A stretch of 64,000 nucleotides of DNA from Sphagnum compactum (GCA_965153455.1 OZ234493.1:29068213-29132212), one strand, 5' to 3'; counted from the first letter of the stretch, positions 47,130 through 59,255 are shown. Translations and numbers: made by a program. The notes: generated from the sequence alone by a model not told the origin.

Positions 47130-47485
47130 ACGAAAACCCATAATCTGAAGAAGGGATGACCACTTGTGATTTTTTATAATCGACCTTTGCTACCATTCAT
47201 CTGGACTACTATAGGACTTACATTCTTTATTGGTAATAAACTTTGGAATGTTGATCATTACCACTTGTGATCTGGACCATTAGAACTCACAATCTGAAGA
47301 AAGGACGAACACTTATAATCTAGACCATTAAAACCGATAATCTGCAGAAAGCGTTAATTAAATTTGGAATTTAGAGTATGGAAAACACCCATAATTTGCA
47401 GAAAACACGTTAATTGCAGGTGTAATTTAGACTATGAGACCCATAATCTGCAGAAAGAATTAATTACTTTTTGTAATCTCGACTA
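47130..47485. repeat. Degenerate tandem repeat with ATAATCTG(A/C)AGAAA core
   Basis: The core (A/C)(A/G)ATAATCTG(A/C)AGAA or a variant recurs near 47140, 47295, 47338, 47390 and 47445, linked by (T)GTAATCTAGAC(C/T)AT-like blocks. The spacing is irregular (about 45-155), so this is a decayed array. Confidence 0.6.
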
Positions 47486-48960
47486 TGGAGAACCCCAGAA
47501 TTTGAGCCCCATTAAAAAACATTCACACTTTCGTAAAAGGTTGTTATGGCATTACAGGTTCTCCACAGAAAAACGTCTGCAGCAATCTGTAACTGACACA
47601 ACAAGCTTTGGGATGCGGAGGAACCTCCTTCTCTCGCCGGGACCCACTTCTCACGGCGACGTTGTTGTTGCTATTCTAAATACTGGAACTTCTGTCAGTG
47701 AAAGCTGCTGCATAGTGCAGTTGCGCCTCTATAATAAGTAGCAGCATTTCTTGGGAAGTCAAGAGAGTCTGTCAATTAGTAAGTCTGAGATGTTCACTCA
47801 ACAGGTATTTATGCAAGTACCTACGCGCTTATGATCTCTCTTTCTTTCTCCTTCCCTGACAAATTTTCCACAGGGAAGGAAGAGGCCTGTGAGAATGTCT
47901 CCAGGAGAATGCTTACACTAGTCTACTTAGCCGCGTCCTTTCTTAATTCTCTAATGGACTTCTGCCATCCCCTTGATTACTCACAGACTTATGTAAGTGT
48001 ACTTGCACATCTCCCTGCCAAAGATGCTCTCAAAAGCCGCTGTGAATAGTAGTAGTAATTATCAGTGTTGTGCAGTACATCTTTTACCCAGGCATGCCCC
48101 TCGGGTATGTATAGGGTATGTTATTTAATTTAACTTATTTTCTTAAAATCTCAATATACCCTAATGAAGCGCCTATATCAAGGGTATGTAAACTTGAAAA
48201 CTTATACCCTATTCATAATCCTGATATTGCATAAGAAATATTTACAAGTACCCAAAGTTGGCTAAGTTTTGGCATTTGGGTAAAACAATTGAAGTAAATA
48301 TGATGCGAACCCTAAATTTTGTTATTTCTATTTGTTAGATGCCAATTTTTTTTCCTTTGCAATGACCCAATTTGATTGGCCCTATTTTCAAAACTGAATC
48401 TTTAGAAGCTTTCTATGTGAAGATATAACGCCTCCCCCCCCCCCTTTGGCTCAAGAATACAGGGCGAGAAGGGGAGAGATCTGGTGTTGGGCTATATATT
48501 ATTAAAAACCCCAACATTATCAGGGCGGCTCTTAGAATTCATAATTACAATTCTTAAAAACTATCAAAAATTTAAAATAATTCAAATAATTCATCAGAAA
48601 ATTGACGATTCTTTACCAATTCTTTCATGAAAATTGCAGGTTCTTTAAAACTTTTGAAACAACTGGTTTGATTCTGATTTTTTTCAAAAAGAACCAAAAT
48701 ATTTAAAAAATTGGAACTAATCGTTCTTTGAAAATTCAACTAACCGCACAACACTGGTAGTAACAGTACTTCATCCAATCATGAAACAACTTGAATGACA
48801 AAGGTTCGAACTTTGGCACTTAAGGTAATGCACAGACACATGCTGGATGGGATAGTCCCTGTCCTGGCCTAACAAACAAGAGATTGTCTACCAATCTGGC
48901 ACTGGAACCTGCAGGGCAGCCCACTGCAACAGCACTTAATGAAGTTATGGTTATTATCAA
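47486..48960. other. Intergenic DNA, no recognised gene
   Basis: Composition is balanced around 47540-48050 with short plus-strand ORFs of unknown meaning, and a C run lies near 48434. I cannot support a gene here. Confidence 0.4.
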
Positions 48961-48967
48961 GTACTAT

Positions 48968-49250
48968 ATGGAATGGTCAAGCCCTGCCCCTTATGTTGCC
49001 TAAGGTGCCAAGCAAGCCCCTTATCACGACCTTGGCAACAGACCCAATATAATGGGCAAGGGCAAGACCATTCCATGACATAAGGTCGGGGGTGGCAGAT
49101 TCTATGATTTTAATTTTTTAATTAAAATTCATGTTCAACAGACACAATTTGCTCACAATGAGGAGTGTATAATCATCACTGGCAGATTATGACAGGTAAT
49201 ATGGTCAAGAAAACAACATAGTCTGGCACCCCAGACAGACCTCAATGGTA
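48968..49250. repeat. Dispersed two-module inverted-repeat element, copy C (inverted order)
   Basis: Here module 1 comes first: GGAATGGTCAAGCCC (48971) pairs with GGGCAAGACCATTCC (near 49061-49075) around a hairpin carrying AAGGTGCC and TTGGCAAC arms. Module 2 follows: ATGACATAAGGTCGGGGGT...GGCAGATT at one end, and CTGGCACCCCAGACAGACCT at about 49222-49241 at the other. It includes GTGTATAATCATCACTGGCAGATTATG. Order and content fit the reverse orientation of copies A and B. Confidence 0.75.
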
Positions 49251-49740
49251 GGCTTGCACAAAACTGCAATGTTGGATATTACTTGTAGAAGGGCCAGTGG
49301 TTGCTGTTGATGGATTTTTCTAGTATGTCAGAGAGTTTCAAAAGAGGGGTTTTGCAGAAATTACTGACCTCCTAGAAGTGCTTAAAAATGTATTCAAGCT
49401 GCAGAAAGAGGATTACTTTTGCATGTCAAAAAACTCCTTAATTGAAACTCCTTAGATTACTACGGTGCCTGCTTGCAGCAGACCTTGAATTACGCGCAGC
49501 TTCCCTACTTAAAATTGAATGCAGCTTGTCAGATGGGTGCCTGTACAACGGGCATTTCATTTTGGAGCTCTGTTACACAGGAGCCCTCAGCTGATTTGTG
49601 ATCGATCTGCAATCCTAGACTCTGGATCGATCTACAATAGGATCGGTAGTAGCTAGCTGGTATTAATGAAAAAGCTCTAGCGTCTGGTGTCTGGTTCAGC
49701 CTGTTTGTAGCTGTCTATATATGTAGCCAAAATGCAATAG
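49251..49740. other. Intergenic DNA, no gene seen
   Basis: No ORF with recognisable content and no repeat structure is visible. Confidence 0.45.
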
Positions 49741-49769
49741 TAAAGATTGAAAGTGCTAAAATCATGTTC

Positions 49770-49985
49770 TTTTTGAAATTAGTCAGAATTCGAAAAATTT
49801 AAGAAAAATCGCTAATTTTTTTTACATGGTTCAAGTAGGGAGCCAAAACTATAGAAAGATGTTTTTAAAAATTTCACTTTAATATTTAGCTTGTAGCCAA
49901 ATTTGGCTAAATCTTAAAAAAATCTTCACCTGTATATATCTTCACCACTTTGGCTGTAAAACAAAATTGCCAAAAAAACACTGGT
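49770..49985. repeat. AT-rich dispersed repeat with GGCTGTAAAACAAAATTGCC end, copy 1
   Basis: Shares with 58990-59250 the block order TATAGAA...GATG, AG(C/T)...TAGCCA(A/G)ATTTGGC(T/A)AAAT, CTATATCTTC or GTATATATCTTC, CACTT(T)GG(C)CT, and a final ACAAAATTGCCAAAAAAACACTG. The shared right end suggests one transposon family. No coding region is visible. Confidence 0.6.
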
Positions 49986-50044
49986 CTAGTTACTTACTTC
50001 TGGTAATTAAACCATGCGCTCTGTCTGCAGTGTGTTCTCACTAT

Positions 50045-50290
50045 GCTCCTGAGGAGTTCCCATGAACTTCCCAACGCGTTTGCTAAGTTAACAATGTGTT
50101 CCCCAAGCTGTTCCCAATATCACCACACTTTTGTCCCATATGATTTACCCAAAGTTGAGCTTTTATAGATATAAACTGTAAAAGGGGGCCACATGGAAGC
50201 ACCTCCATCCTCTAGTTTGGGGAATGCCCAATGCTTCAATAAAGATTGTGATGGTGCAATCAAAGTGGTTCATTAGCACTTATTTAAAAA
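50045..50290 (+). repeat. GTTCCC/CCTATATAGG dispersed repeat, copy 4
   Basis: Contains GTTCCCCAAGCTGTTCCCAATATCACC, TTTTGTCCCATATGATTTACCC, AAGTTGAGCTTTTATAGATATAAACTG and GCACCTCCATCCTCTAGTTTGG. It extends the similarity of copies 1 and 3 past the CTCCATC block. Confidence 0.7.
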
Positions 50291-51255
50291 CAAAACCTGG
50301 GTGCCCCCAACTAATTAACAAGGGGCGTGTCACACTGTGGCCTTGCCATTTACATTAAAAAGTATCTTAAGGAAAAAGGAAGAATGATGGAAAACTCAAA
50401 TATTTCACCATGCAAAAATACAATCTTCAAAAAATCCTCTAAAAGAAACCAAAATCCTTCAAGATATTATAACTCTGTACCTAATCTCAAGTTTCAACAC
50501 AAGCCAAAAATATCATCTTAAAAAAATCCTCATATAAAAATAGACCTGGCTATTACCTAGGGTCCAAAATCCCTTAAGCTACTATACTCTATAATGAATC
50601 TAAACACAATATCCTTGCCTTGGTAGGCAAAGCCAATAGAAGCAACAATAATATGTACTCACGCTGGAATCGGTAGCCAAGAATAGAAAAGGATTCTCCT
50701 TTTTAAAAAACTTTCACATCTGGTCTATTCACATTTGGCTAATTCTTTTTCCAAATTACTGCCGCTTTGCTACATCACAGAATCGAAAACAAAACACTGA
50801 CCCTGATTCTATATAAGTTTTAGATTCTATTAAAATGCTATTAATCTGTTCAAAGATCATATGAATTGAAGCTCAGTGACATCTGGGGGTTTTGCAATCG
50901 AGATGCAGCACACATTTTCGAAGGCATCCTAAATTAATGGTACACTAGAAAAGTAATCTAAAATTAATTTCAACAAAAGTTTTGGTACACTGAACTGCCT
51001 TATTTTACCATGCTTAGAAGTTAAGACCCCAGGGCGTTATATATTAATGTCAGTTGCACCATCATGTACTTGCAGGAGCAAGTTGAGGAGTATTAATGGC
51101 TAGCTAGGTTGGGAAAATCAAAGAAAGAAAGACATGATGCGCATATATAGTACGATAAAGGTCATGCTGAAGGAGAACAAATCTCCTTCCAGCCCTCATG
51201 AGTCATGACAGGTTTTTGGTTTCTGATTTGTATTAACCTGCACAGCTGAAAGCCT
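50291..51255. other. AT-rich DNA, no gene seen
   Basis: Nothing recognised on either strand. Confidence 0.45.
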
Positions 51256-51263
51256 TAATGTAT

Positions 51264-51320
51264 TATAGAATGGTCAAGCCCCTGCCCATTACGTCGTTGG
51301 CAAGATGTCAAATTCTCACT
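51264..51320. repeat. Fragment of module 1 of the two-module repeat
   Basis: AGAATGGTCAAGCCCCTGCCC and ATTACGTCGTTGGCAAGATG match the left arm of module 1 in copy C. The right arm is absent here. Confidence 0.55.
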
Positions 51321-51689
51321 AGTGGGCTCTGTCCAGTGCTTTTTAGGACTTGTATTTTTGTTTTCCTTGTTTGATTCTACTCCTAACCATGCTGCACGAT
51401 TTTACATGTTCTGCAAGTTTTGTAAAAAGATTATAGAAAAGAATATATATATTTTTGCATGTTTTACTGTCTCAGCTTGAAATCAAACACTGAACATGAG
51501 TTTTTTATTTATTTAGCATACCTGCAGGATCAAAACAATCAAAGTTTATGTCAGCAATCAGATAACTAAACATTGTCATTCACTTTTTTGTGTCAAATAA
51601 TACTCATGAGGGTGTTTAGTATCTTTTATTATGTTAGGTGAAGTTGCATGCAAGCCTGTTAGGGGACACCGGGTGAAGCACTCAACATT

Positions 51690-52123
51690 AATGAGAAAAT
51701 GCATAATCATCACTGGAAGATTCACAAACCTCGAATCACTCACTATTTAGGATGTACAGGGACCATTCCATGACATTACAGTCTAGGGTGGCAGAATCAA
51801 CAATTTTTTTTATTAAAAAGAAATCATGTGCAACAAAGATTTCGGTCACTATTATTAAAAGTGTATAATCATCACTGGAAAATTATGTAATATAATGTGA
51901 TCAAGGAAAAAGACATAATCTCCCAACGTAGACCTTAAGGGTGGGAGACTCAACAATTTACTAAAAAAGAAAACATGTGCAACAAACATTTTGTCACTGT
52001 TATTACAAATGTATAATCCACCACTGGAAGATCAGGTCATATAATGTCAAGAAAATGATATAATCTGCCACCCAACTCGACCTTAATGTTCCCTGCATGT
52101 ACTAATTAGTGAGTGATTCGAGG
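51690..52123. repeat. Foldback element with 34 bp inverted ends and two module 2 copies (copy D)
   Basis: The outer arms 51729-51762 and 52090-52123 are inverted repeats of 34 bases (left starts CCTCGAATCACTCACTA, right ends TAGTGAGTGATTCGAGG) with few mismatches. Between them lie ACCATTCCATGACATTACAG and two consecutive module 2 units. Each unit has GTGGCAGA or GTGGGAGA, AACA(T/A)GTGCAACAAA, TGTATAATC(A/C)(T/A)CACTGGAA and a GA(A/T)ATAATCT-type stem arm. A partial third TGCATAATCATCACTGGAAGATT lies just outside, at about 51700. Confidence 0.8.
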
Positions 52124-54620
52124 TGTATTGCAAGATGTGCGAAGTGGAAAGGTGCTGGTGGAGCTGGAGACCACTACTAACTTAGCTACAGCAGTGCTAG
52201 ACTACTAGTCATGTGCACTGATCACGTGGGATATAAACAACAACTGCCTCAAAATGGGGTTTACTTGTACTGCACTGTTTTCTTTCGTAAAGCTGCTGCT
52301 GCACGGAACTTGCACCCGATTGGTTGATACTCAGCAGCTGGCAGCGCATTTGCAGCTGCCATGGATGCAGATGACACGGCATTGTGAACAACTAGACACA
52401 CAGACACACCCCACACACAAGGAGTTGACTTCAGGTTTCAGGCTCATGATCATGTATGTTGATTTCATTTACATGGAGCGCTACCTAGCTCTGTTATGTG
52501 GGCCTCAGATTTGCACTAGAATCCTTTGAGTCAACTAGTGCCAAATTAACTGTGGACTTTAACTCTTTAACTTGACCAGCTAGTTCTTTTTCCTTTTTCA
52601 GAGATCCTTCAGTCCTAGCTTTTGAGTCTAAATTTTTTTTATGGTTCTTTGGTGCAGGTTTGAGTTCAGTTTCCCAAAAGTTTAAACCCTACAATTTCGG
52701 TTTTGGCACATTTTTTCAAATTCTACAATCTTTGAACTCAGTTTTAAAATTGAGACTCCTATTTTTATGTATGTACACATTACACACTCCCCAAGAGTAG
52801 ATATTGTATAGGTACTTAGTTTATCAACAGATAAAACTGGAAATTGTAAAGTCTACGTCCCTACTTGCCAACTTTTCGGAAAAGTTCATCTTACTCACCT
52901 AAAGAACATGAACCTTTTTTCAAGGTTCAGGTTTCAATTTCTATTCTAGCAAAATGGTAGTTACCAATCCAACTCTTATGCCTGGGTTCCAGCAAAAGGG
53001 TGCCGTTTCAGGTCCAAGTCACAAGAATCTGAACCGCAGATTTAACACTTCAAACCGGGGAACCAAGCTTGGCTCCAGAAGGTTCCTCTTCAGGTGCAGG
53101 TCACAAGAACCTAAACCCGGCCAGGTTTAACACTCCAGACTCCAAACCGAGGAGCCTGCCAACACTGGTTTATAAATTCAATTTCGGGTGGCATTGACTC
53201 GGTGCCCAGCTAATTTGGTACAATTTATAATTCGTCTGCGAGGGTCGCCGAAGCTACGACTGCAGCTCGGGCGGGGTGTGCAAGCCGGGATGGCAAAACA
53301 CTTGCTGGAATAGACTAGCCAGCAACTAACTCTCGAATCTTGTGATGATCATGTTTTTCATAACACGCGACCTTGTCATAATACGAAGCCTTCTATAACC
53401 ATCCTTTCCGGACTGTAGTAAGTACTCATTAAATTTTGCAAGCACTGATCTAGAATTGCAAAAACCTAATTGTGATTAGCTAACGGATGAAGAGTACAAA
53501 TACTAGTCTTGGAGGCTCATGCACCCTTGCTTGCAGGGTAGCATCAAATTACAATCGCGAAATAGCACTATCTAGACACTGATCATGTGATTTTTAGTTT
53601 TAGCAATGGAACAATTCCTTTGAAATCAGCTCAAGCTACTGCAGAGTACTGATGCATATGCTGTGGACAGTGTGAATCCCTGCAGAATTTTGATGCCAGA
53701 TTTCTCAGACTATTTACCAATATAAACAGATCAAACACTAGTGCAGTTTCAAGCACCCAATCTTCGCAACAGAAAAGAAATATCAAATGTTAACAAGTAA
53801 GTATTACAGTTGGAGATTTAGCATTAACAATGGCGTCATGAGATACGAACAAGCTCGTCGCAATTTTAAATCTACATCATTAAAGAATGCATGATCCTGT
53901 AAATATAGGGCCTCCTCACGCGCAGCACAAACTCACAGTGTAGCAGCCGAGTCTCGATCATCACGAGGTACAGATTTAGCTAGTGCCCATTTTCTGAGCC
54001 TAGATGATGGATCATTCCGATGATCTCCTCTCCGACTCGATCACGCGGATTAAACGGAATTGGGTATAGTTTTTCTAAACATTTCTGGCTTAGGGTAGCA
54101 GTCAGATTATATGTTCTAGTGCAGATTAAAGCTTGAAAGTTTTTCTTGTAGACCTTGAGTAATATATATTCCTGATAATCATATCCTACGCCTGATGATT
54201 TGCGTGAATCTAAATCTACGCTCTCAGCTAGCTAGTATTGTGATCTATTTCTTAAAAGCGCACCCCGCGATTTGCAGACTACATTTAAATAACATTTACA
54301 GCAGCTGGATTTAGTTCAAGCTGTAACCCCTATAATTAGTTTTATATTGTGGTTGCAGCTGCGCGTCTCGCGGACCAGCTGCTTCCAGAAGCTAGCTGCT
54401 GCAACATGATCATTGCTGCGCTGTGCCAAGTGGAGCTTAATCATCTCGTGCAGCTTGGTCCAAATTAGCTCCGGCGGCTTTGAGCAGAAGAAGAAGAATA
54501 TGGGCGCGGCATCAGGAAACTTTGGTTTAGAAGAATATTATGTATCATGAGCAGCTTCTGCAGCAACCTGATATTGATCCGGTCTTTAGCTGTAAAGCGG
54601 ATATTGTGTGCACCAGCTAG
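52124..54620. other. Intergenic DNA 3' of the EPFL gene, no gene seen
   Basis: Composition is more balanced than further left. ORFs such as 52254-52529 show no family resemblance. The last few hundred bases before 54621 probably include the EPFL 3' UTR. Confidence 0.45.
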
Positions 54621-55771
54621 CTACGGCATGTAAAGCATGTTTCCACACTGACATCTCCAGACCTCAGGGTAGTATTCTTGCTCTGTAATTGTTACACGAG
54701 GAGCAGCTATGATGACATGCACCGGCTTACACGGTTGGCAAAGACCGCATTTCCCTCGACATGTTGGAGGAGAGGAACCAATTAGCAGCCGGTGAGAATG
54801 CTGCTGTTGTTCGTGACTATAACTTGGTTGCAGCAGTTTCTTGTCTTTCCAGACCCTGAACGTATCATGACCGCGGATTCCATTCTGCACACAGTCCACG
54901 GGAGACAAGACATCAAGAATTAGCTAAACCAATTTGAACCACGCACGACTCTTGAAAGACGCTTGTGTCTCACGTATTCACAATCATCTGCTATCCCTTT
55001 CATAAGCGAAGAGACAGTTAGCCATCTTCAGCTAGTCCTCTATTCCCATCCCTTGCTTGTCAAGAGACCGCGGGTACTCTTGCACCCTGCAACAGTGATC
55101 CCGAATCCTCTGTCTCTCTCAAGACTTTTTCCAGGAACTAGATAACTTAAAAGATGTTTCTGTTCATGGTACAAATGCTCCTTGATCCGGATTCCGACCT
55201 GAGAGGAGGAAATTAGTACCTGTTGCAACTGGTGGGGATTTTGTATCTTGTTGTCTAATTCAGACGCCGCGACGCCATGAATCGTTTCCGCAAAATGGTA
55301 CTCAGCGCTGGCTTCAGCCGGTCCTTCTGAGATCCATTGTCCCGTTGCGCCTACAGCCCATAGAACCAAGCGGTTAAGACGTTTATCAACAGCTTACAGT
55401 CAGAAGAAGGTAAGAAAGCAACAATCGCCGAACGTCCGAGGGAGAATGAAATCGTCAGAACTACACTGTTGCACTAAGTGTGGGGATAAAGGGGGTCTGT
55501 CGACTTTCGTGAACTTCAGCTTACGCACGACATATGCTCGACATGAGTTCATGAGATCAGACCTCCCAGAGAACCGGAATTGCATGAATCCAGGGTTCAG
55601 TTCAGCATGCCCATGAGGATGCAGTATAAGAGAGTGCGACGACGACTTACCGGCAGCTGGATCTCGCCGTCCTCCGAAGACGAGCGCCGGAAATGTTGTC
55701 AAGAAGAGGATGGTCCAGCAGCAGCTTAAGGTCATAGCCATTCCCGAAATCGTCAGCCCAGTTTCCTTCAT
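54621..55771 (-). CDS. EPFL-type secreted Cys-rich peptide precursor (EPFL4-6-like)
   Basis: Three exons, complement(55651-55771), complement(55220-55350) and complement(54621-54884), join in phase to 171 residues ending in TAG. Donors are CCG|GTAAGT and CAG|GTACTA; acceptors are GTAG|GC and GCAG|AA. Residues 1-35 form a signal peptide with a hydrophobic core ([21 protein letters not shown]). A long pro-region follows. The C-terminal mature domain begins about [10 protein letters not shown] and has six Cys at 126, 130, 133, 136, 162 and 164, with [12 protein letters not shown] and [18 protein letters not shown], the signature of EPIDERMAL PATTERNING FACTOR-LIKE peptides nearest EPFL4-6. Such peptides are apoplastic ligands of ERECTA-family receptor kinases and act in stomatal and organ patterning. 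The frame is open to an ATG at 55852, but the ATG at 55771 directly precedes the signal peptide and is preferred. Confidence 0.9.
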
Positions 55772-57300
55772 TCTCAAGTTTGTATTAGCTCGTAACGGAT
55801 CGACCTGCAGGAAGAACCCATGAACACGAGATGAGTAGTAAATCCTGTACATCTTTTGAGCTACTGTCTCGATGCGTACTCTTTGAAGTTCTTAGAAGTT
55901 GCTGCTCTAGCTAGAATTGAGCTCAAACCGAGGTTAACAACAAAGAATTCGCATTTTGAAAACTCCAAGCGAGCTGCTCTTCTAATCCAAAAGTTTGGCT
56001 CCCTGAGAACTTTAGGCTCCCAATGATGCATTAGTTTGTTTTTGCACAGCACTAGGACCTTCAAGTAGATTTGAGGAAAGCTGCAGCTCCAATTTCAGAG
56101 ACCATTTTCCAGAAGCTATATTACTCATTACGCTGCACTACTACCATCCCGCTAGCTGCTACCGCGACGTACTGACCTTCAAAGGTCTGCAATTTCTCAG
56201 GTCCCCGGCAGCTCTGGCCTTCCTGTAGTGGATTCGGCGAGCAGAGGAGGATTAAGGAAGCAAAACACGATCCAGCTGCCCTCTCAAGAAAGGAAGTTTG
56301 GAAGATACTGCAACTGCAGCTCTGTAGACGCAGCAAGACTAGAAGAGGATCACGTCCTTGTATGCAAGTTTTGGTGGAGCTCTGAGCTGCTGTCCCCGGC
56401 GTAGAACTATCTGATATAATTCTCTGCTTATATCTATGTGTTCCTCCCATTCAAACAGCTGCTGCCGCGTGCATCATGAGCAAGCTCACACCTGGAGTTC
56501 TGCGTGAACGTCCAACACCTTTTCAAGACTTAGTTGAATCTGCTACAAGTTTCCATTCCCATCTTTTTCCTGTCCCCCGGCACTTGTGGATTCTTGCATA
56601 AGCGCGTCGACACTAACGAAGTTCCGCTGTGAAATCTCTCGATCGAAGATATCTTGAAATTGCAATCGATGTCCAGCCACCCTTTCATCTATGGAAGACT
56701 CCGCCGCACGCAATCCCAACTGCTTTCGCCGCGGCCGGTGTGACTGCAACGCATAATTCTTAACCCCTTAGTACTGCACCCAGAACCTTGCCCCAAAAGA
56801 CACGCCACCGACTCCTTCCGGCCTTCAGTCCCCAGCCCAAGCTCCGTCTGTCTCTGTCTCTGTCTCACTTGTGTCTTGATGTCGTCTGCAGCACGCCCAT
56901 TTGCAATAAAAGCACAGAACACTAGATGTACTCTCACGCCAGCAGAAACTGCGTAACCGCACACATAGACTTTCCGGACACGCGGCTCGATTGACAAAAC
57001 ACGAATCAACCAGCTGTGGTACAGTGCTACTTCAGATGTTGCACGCGGATACGACCCACAACAATGTCTCTCTAGATACAGCTAATAATTCTTCCCAGTT
57101 TTCCCGACATTCCTCCTCCTCCTCCTCCTCCTCCTCCTCCTCACACTAGTCTCCAGATTTGTGAACTCAATTTCTAGTCCCCTTAGCGCTCCACCCCTCG
57201 CTCCAACTAAAACGTCGAGAAACAAACGCAACTTCAATTCTTTTCAAGATCATACAGACGAACGGACAGACAGACAGAAACCGGATCAATGAGTACTCGT
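55772..57300 (-). promoter_or_regulatory. Probable leader and upstream region of the EPFL gene
   Basis: Balanced composition, CTAG- and GCAGCTGC-rich, with minus-strand ORFs of no recognisable content. CTGCAG|GTCGATCC near 55810 could be a leader splice site. A (CTC)n run lies at 57111-57142. The position suits a long 5' UTR and promoter, but neither the start site nor any bound factor can be named. Confidence 0.35.
57111..57142. repeat. (TCC)n microsatellite
   Basis: About ten uninterrupted trinucleotide units. Confidence 0.95.
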
Positions 57301-57479
57301 ACATACCAGGACCAAATTCCCCTGATTCCCACTAGTTATAACTACTTAGCTCGCTTGCAGCTGATTCCTAGATCTGCATCCTCTAGTTCACATACACGCA
57401 CTGCCGATATATAATTGTCGACGCTGCAAAAACAAAACAAAATCAAGAATCTCGTCCTGCAATAGCTCTACTACAGTGT

Positions 57480-57690
57480 GCTACTGCTCCCCAGCTCAGC
57501 TAGCTAGAAATTATTCTAATATATATACGTGTCGATCAGCTCTGCTAGAAATTAGCTCATCATTTTCTAGTTAGCTAGCTAGAGCTAGCTAGATTCAACA
57601 TGATGATGCTAGTTGCAACGACAATGCAATGAATGTGAAATGACCAGCCGCTTGCTGGCTTGCTAAGCTAGCTTGAACTAGATCAGCTGC
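57480..57690. repeat. CTAGCTAG/AGCT-rich palindromic tract
   Basis: Clusters of AGCTAGCTAG occur at 57496-57507, 57571-57592 and 57665-57675. Each is self-complementary. No gene is seen here. Confidence 0.6.
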
Positions 57691-57692
57691 AT

Positions 57693-58940
57693 TAACAAAG
57701 ATGATCTCCCCGTAACTTTGCAAGAGCTAGAAATGCTGATCAGGATCGAGAGAGTAGGAATCGGTAGACTAGTAGTGCAACTAGTTCAGAGTGAATGGGA
57801 TTCTTTTCTTTTCTTTCTTTCTTTCTTTCTTTTTTTGCATCCTGCAGCCTGTTTGGTTGCGGTACCTACGACTGTAGAGCATGACAGTCACAGTACTGGA
57901 CTGGACTGCTGAAGCTGTCTGCTGGTCGGTCGGTTACTGCCCCCTCCTCCGGGTATCAGGAAGGTTCTTAAGGTTCATAACCATGATTAGCAAAAAGTCA
58001 TATGCTTGCAGATTTCTTTATATACTAACCCTAGCACCTGTTCACTTTCTCGACAAATTCGAGAAAATCACACAACCGACCAGACAGAACACCACTGATT
58101 TTGGCCAGTTCTTCTTTTATTAAAACTGGTGTAGGTATCTTTGAGATTTTTGAAATACTGGGAGTCGACTCGATTTTGGATTTTGTTTTTTTAAAATCAA
58201 CAATCCCAAACTGACGAGTTGGAGACAACTCTCCAATTTTGAAACCCGAGGCTATTTTATTAACAAAACCAAATACCCGCCCAACACTGCTCTCGACTTT
58301 CTGCTGCAACTAGCATCTCTCTGAGGCGTGGGCCAGCGCTGACAATAATTTTTCTTTCCTCCCCGGGCCCCGAGGCTACATTTTTGTTTGTTTCTAATAA
58401 TTTCTTCCCCACCCCCAATGCTAAGTAAAGGGGGGATCACCAGCCGAGCCGACAACAACACTCACTACTGTCCCTGAGAGCCTCTTTCTTTCTTTCTGTC
58501 TTTCTCCCTGATCTCAGTAATAAAATCATCTTACTGTCTTTCTGCCAGCACCCTTCAGACTCCAATGGTTCTGGACTTCGGACTGATCATGGGTAACTGG
58601 CATGATGCCACCAGTTACCAGCTAATTTCCTGGCATGACCTACTGTAATGAGAATTGAGATGACCTCTTTTCCTCCAATGAGATCCATGAAGAGGACGAT
58701 TATTACATTTTTATCCAAGAAGCCACAGGGTTAGGGAATCATTTTGCCAACGAGAGTCTACATTACTACCTTGTGCCCAGTATTTAGATCACGAACAAAC
58801 CAAGGTTGGAGGTTTGTTATGTGTCCGTTGTGACCTAATAGCCAAATCAGGGCATTGAGATTCTCATTATGGTTGGTTCAGTAATCTGTTGTATCTCACA
58901 AAGGTGGTGGGATGATGCTTATAAATTTTTATTGCTATGA
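57693..58940. other. Intergenic DNA, no gene seen
   Basis: Includes a CTTT-type run near 57805-57832. A minus-strand ORF at 58031-58309 is built partly from repeated AAAATC motifs and is not credible as a gene. Confidence 0.45.
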
Positions 58941-58942
58941 AC

Positions 58943-59252
58943 CAGCCTTTTTGTTATTGGCAATTTTTTTTGTCAAACAGAAAAAAATAATATGGAAATG
59001 AAGTGGTTTCGGAGGTTTACAATCACCAGAAATAAGAGAGAAAAAGTAAAAATTGTCAGATTTCTATATTTGATTTTTGATGTGTAGTGAAAAATATAGA
59101 ATGATGATTAAAAATTTGTTCTTCATGTTTTCTATAATAATAGCCAGATTTGGCAAAATATTCCTAAGGATGATAGCCACTTTTTCTATATCTTCCTATC
59201 GAGGATCACCACTTGGGCTACAAACAAAAATTCCGAAAAAAAACACTGCTGT
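58943..59252. repeat. AT-rich dispersed repeat, copy 2, with possible terminal inverted repeats
   Basis: The right part (58990-59252) matches 49770-49985. The left end CAGCCTTTTTGTTATTGGCAA resembles the complement of the right end, CAGTGTTTTTTTTCGGAATT, an imperfect inverted pair. No clear target duplication flanks it. Confidence 0.5.
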
Positions 59253-59255
59253 GGA

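Noticed and set aside
58031-58309. Minus-strand ORF of 92 codons as a gene
   Set aside because: It is partly made of repeated AAAATC motifs with no family resemblance and no neighbouring exons.
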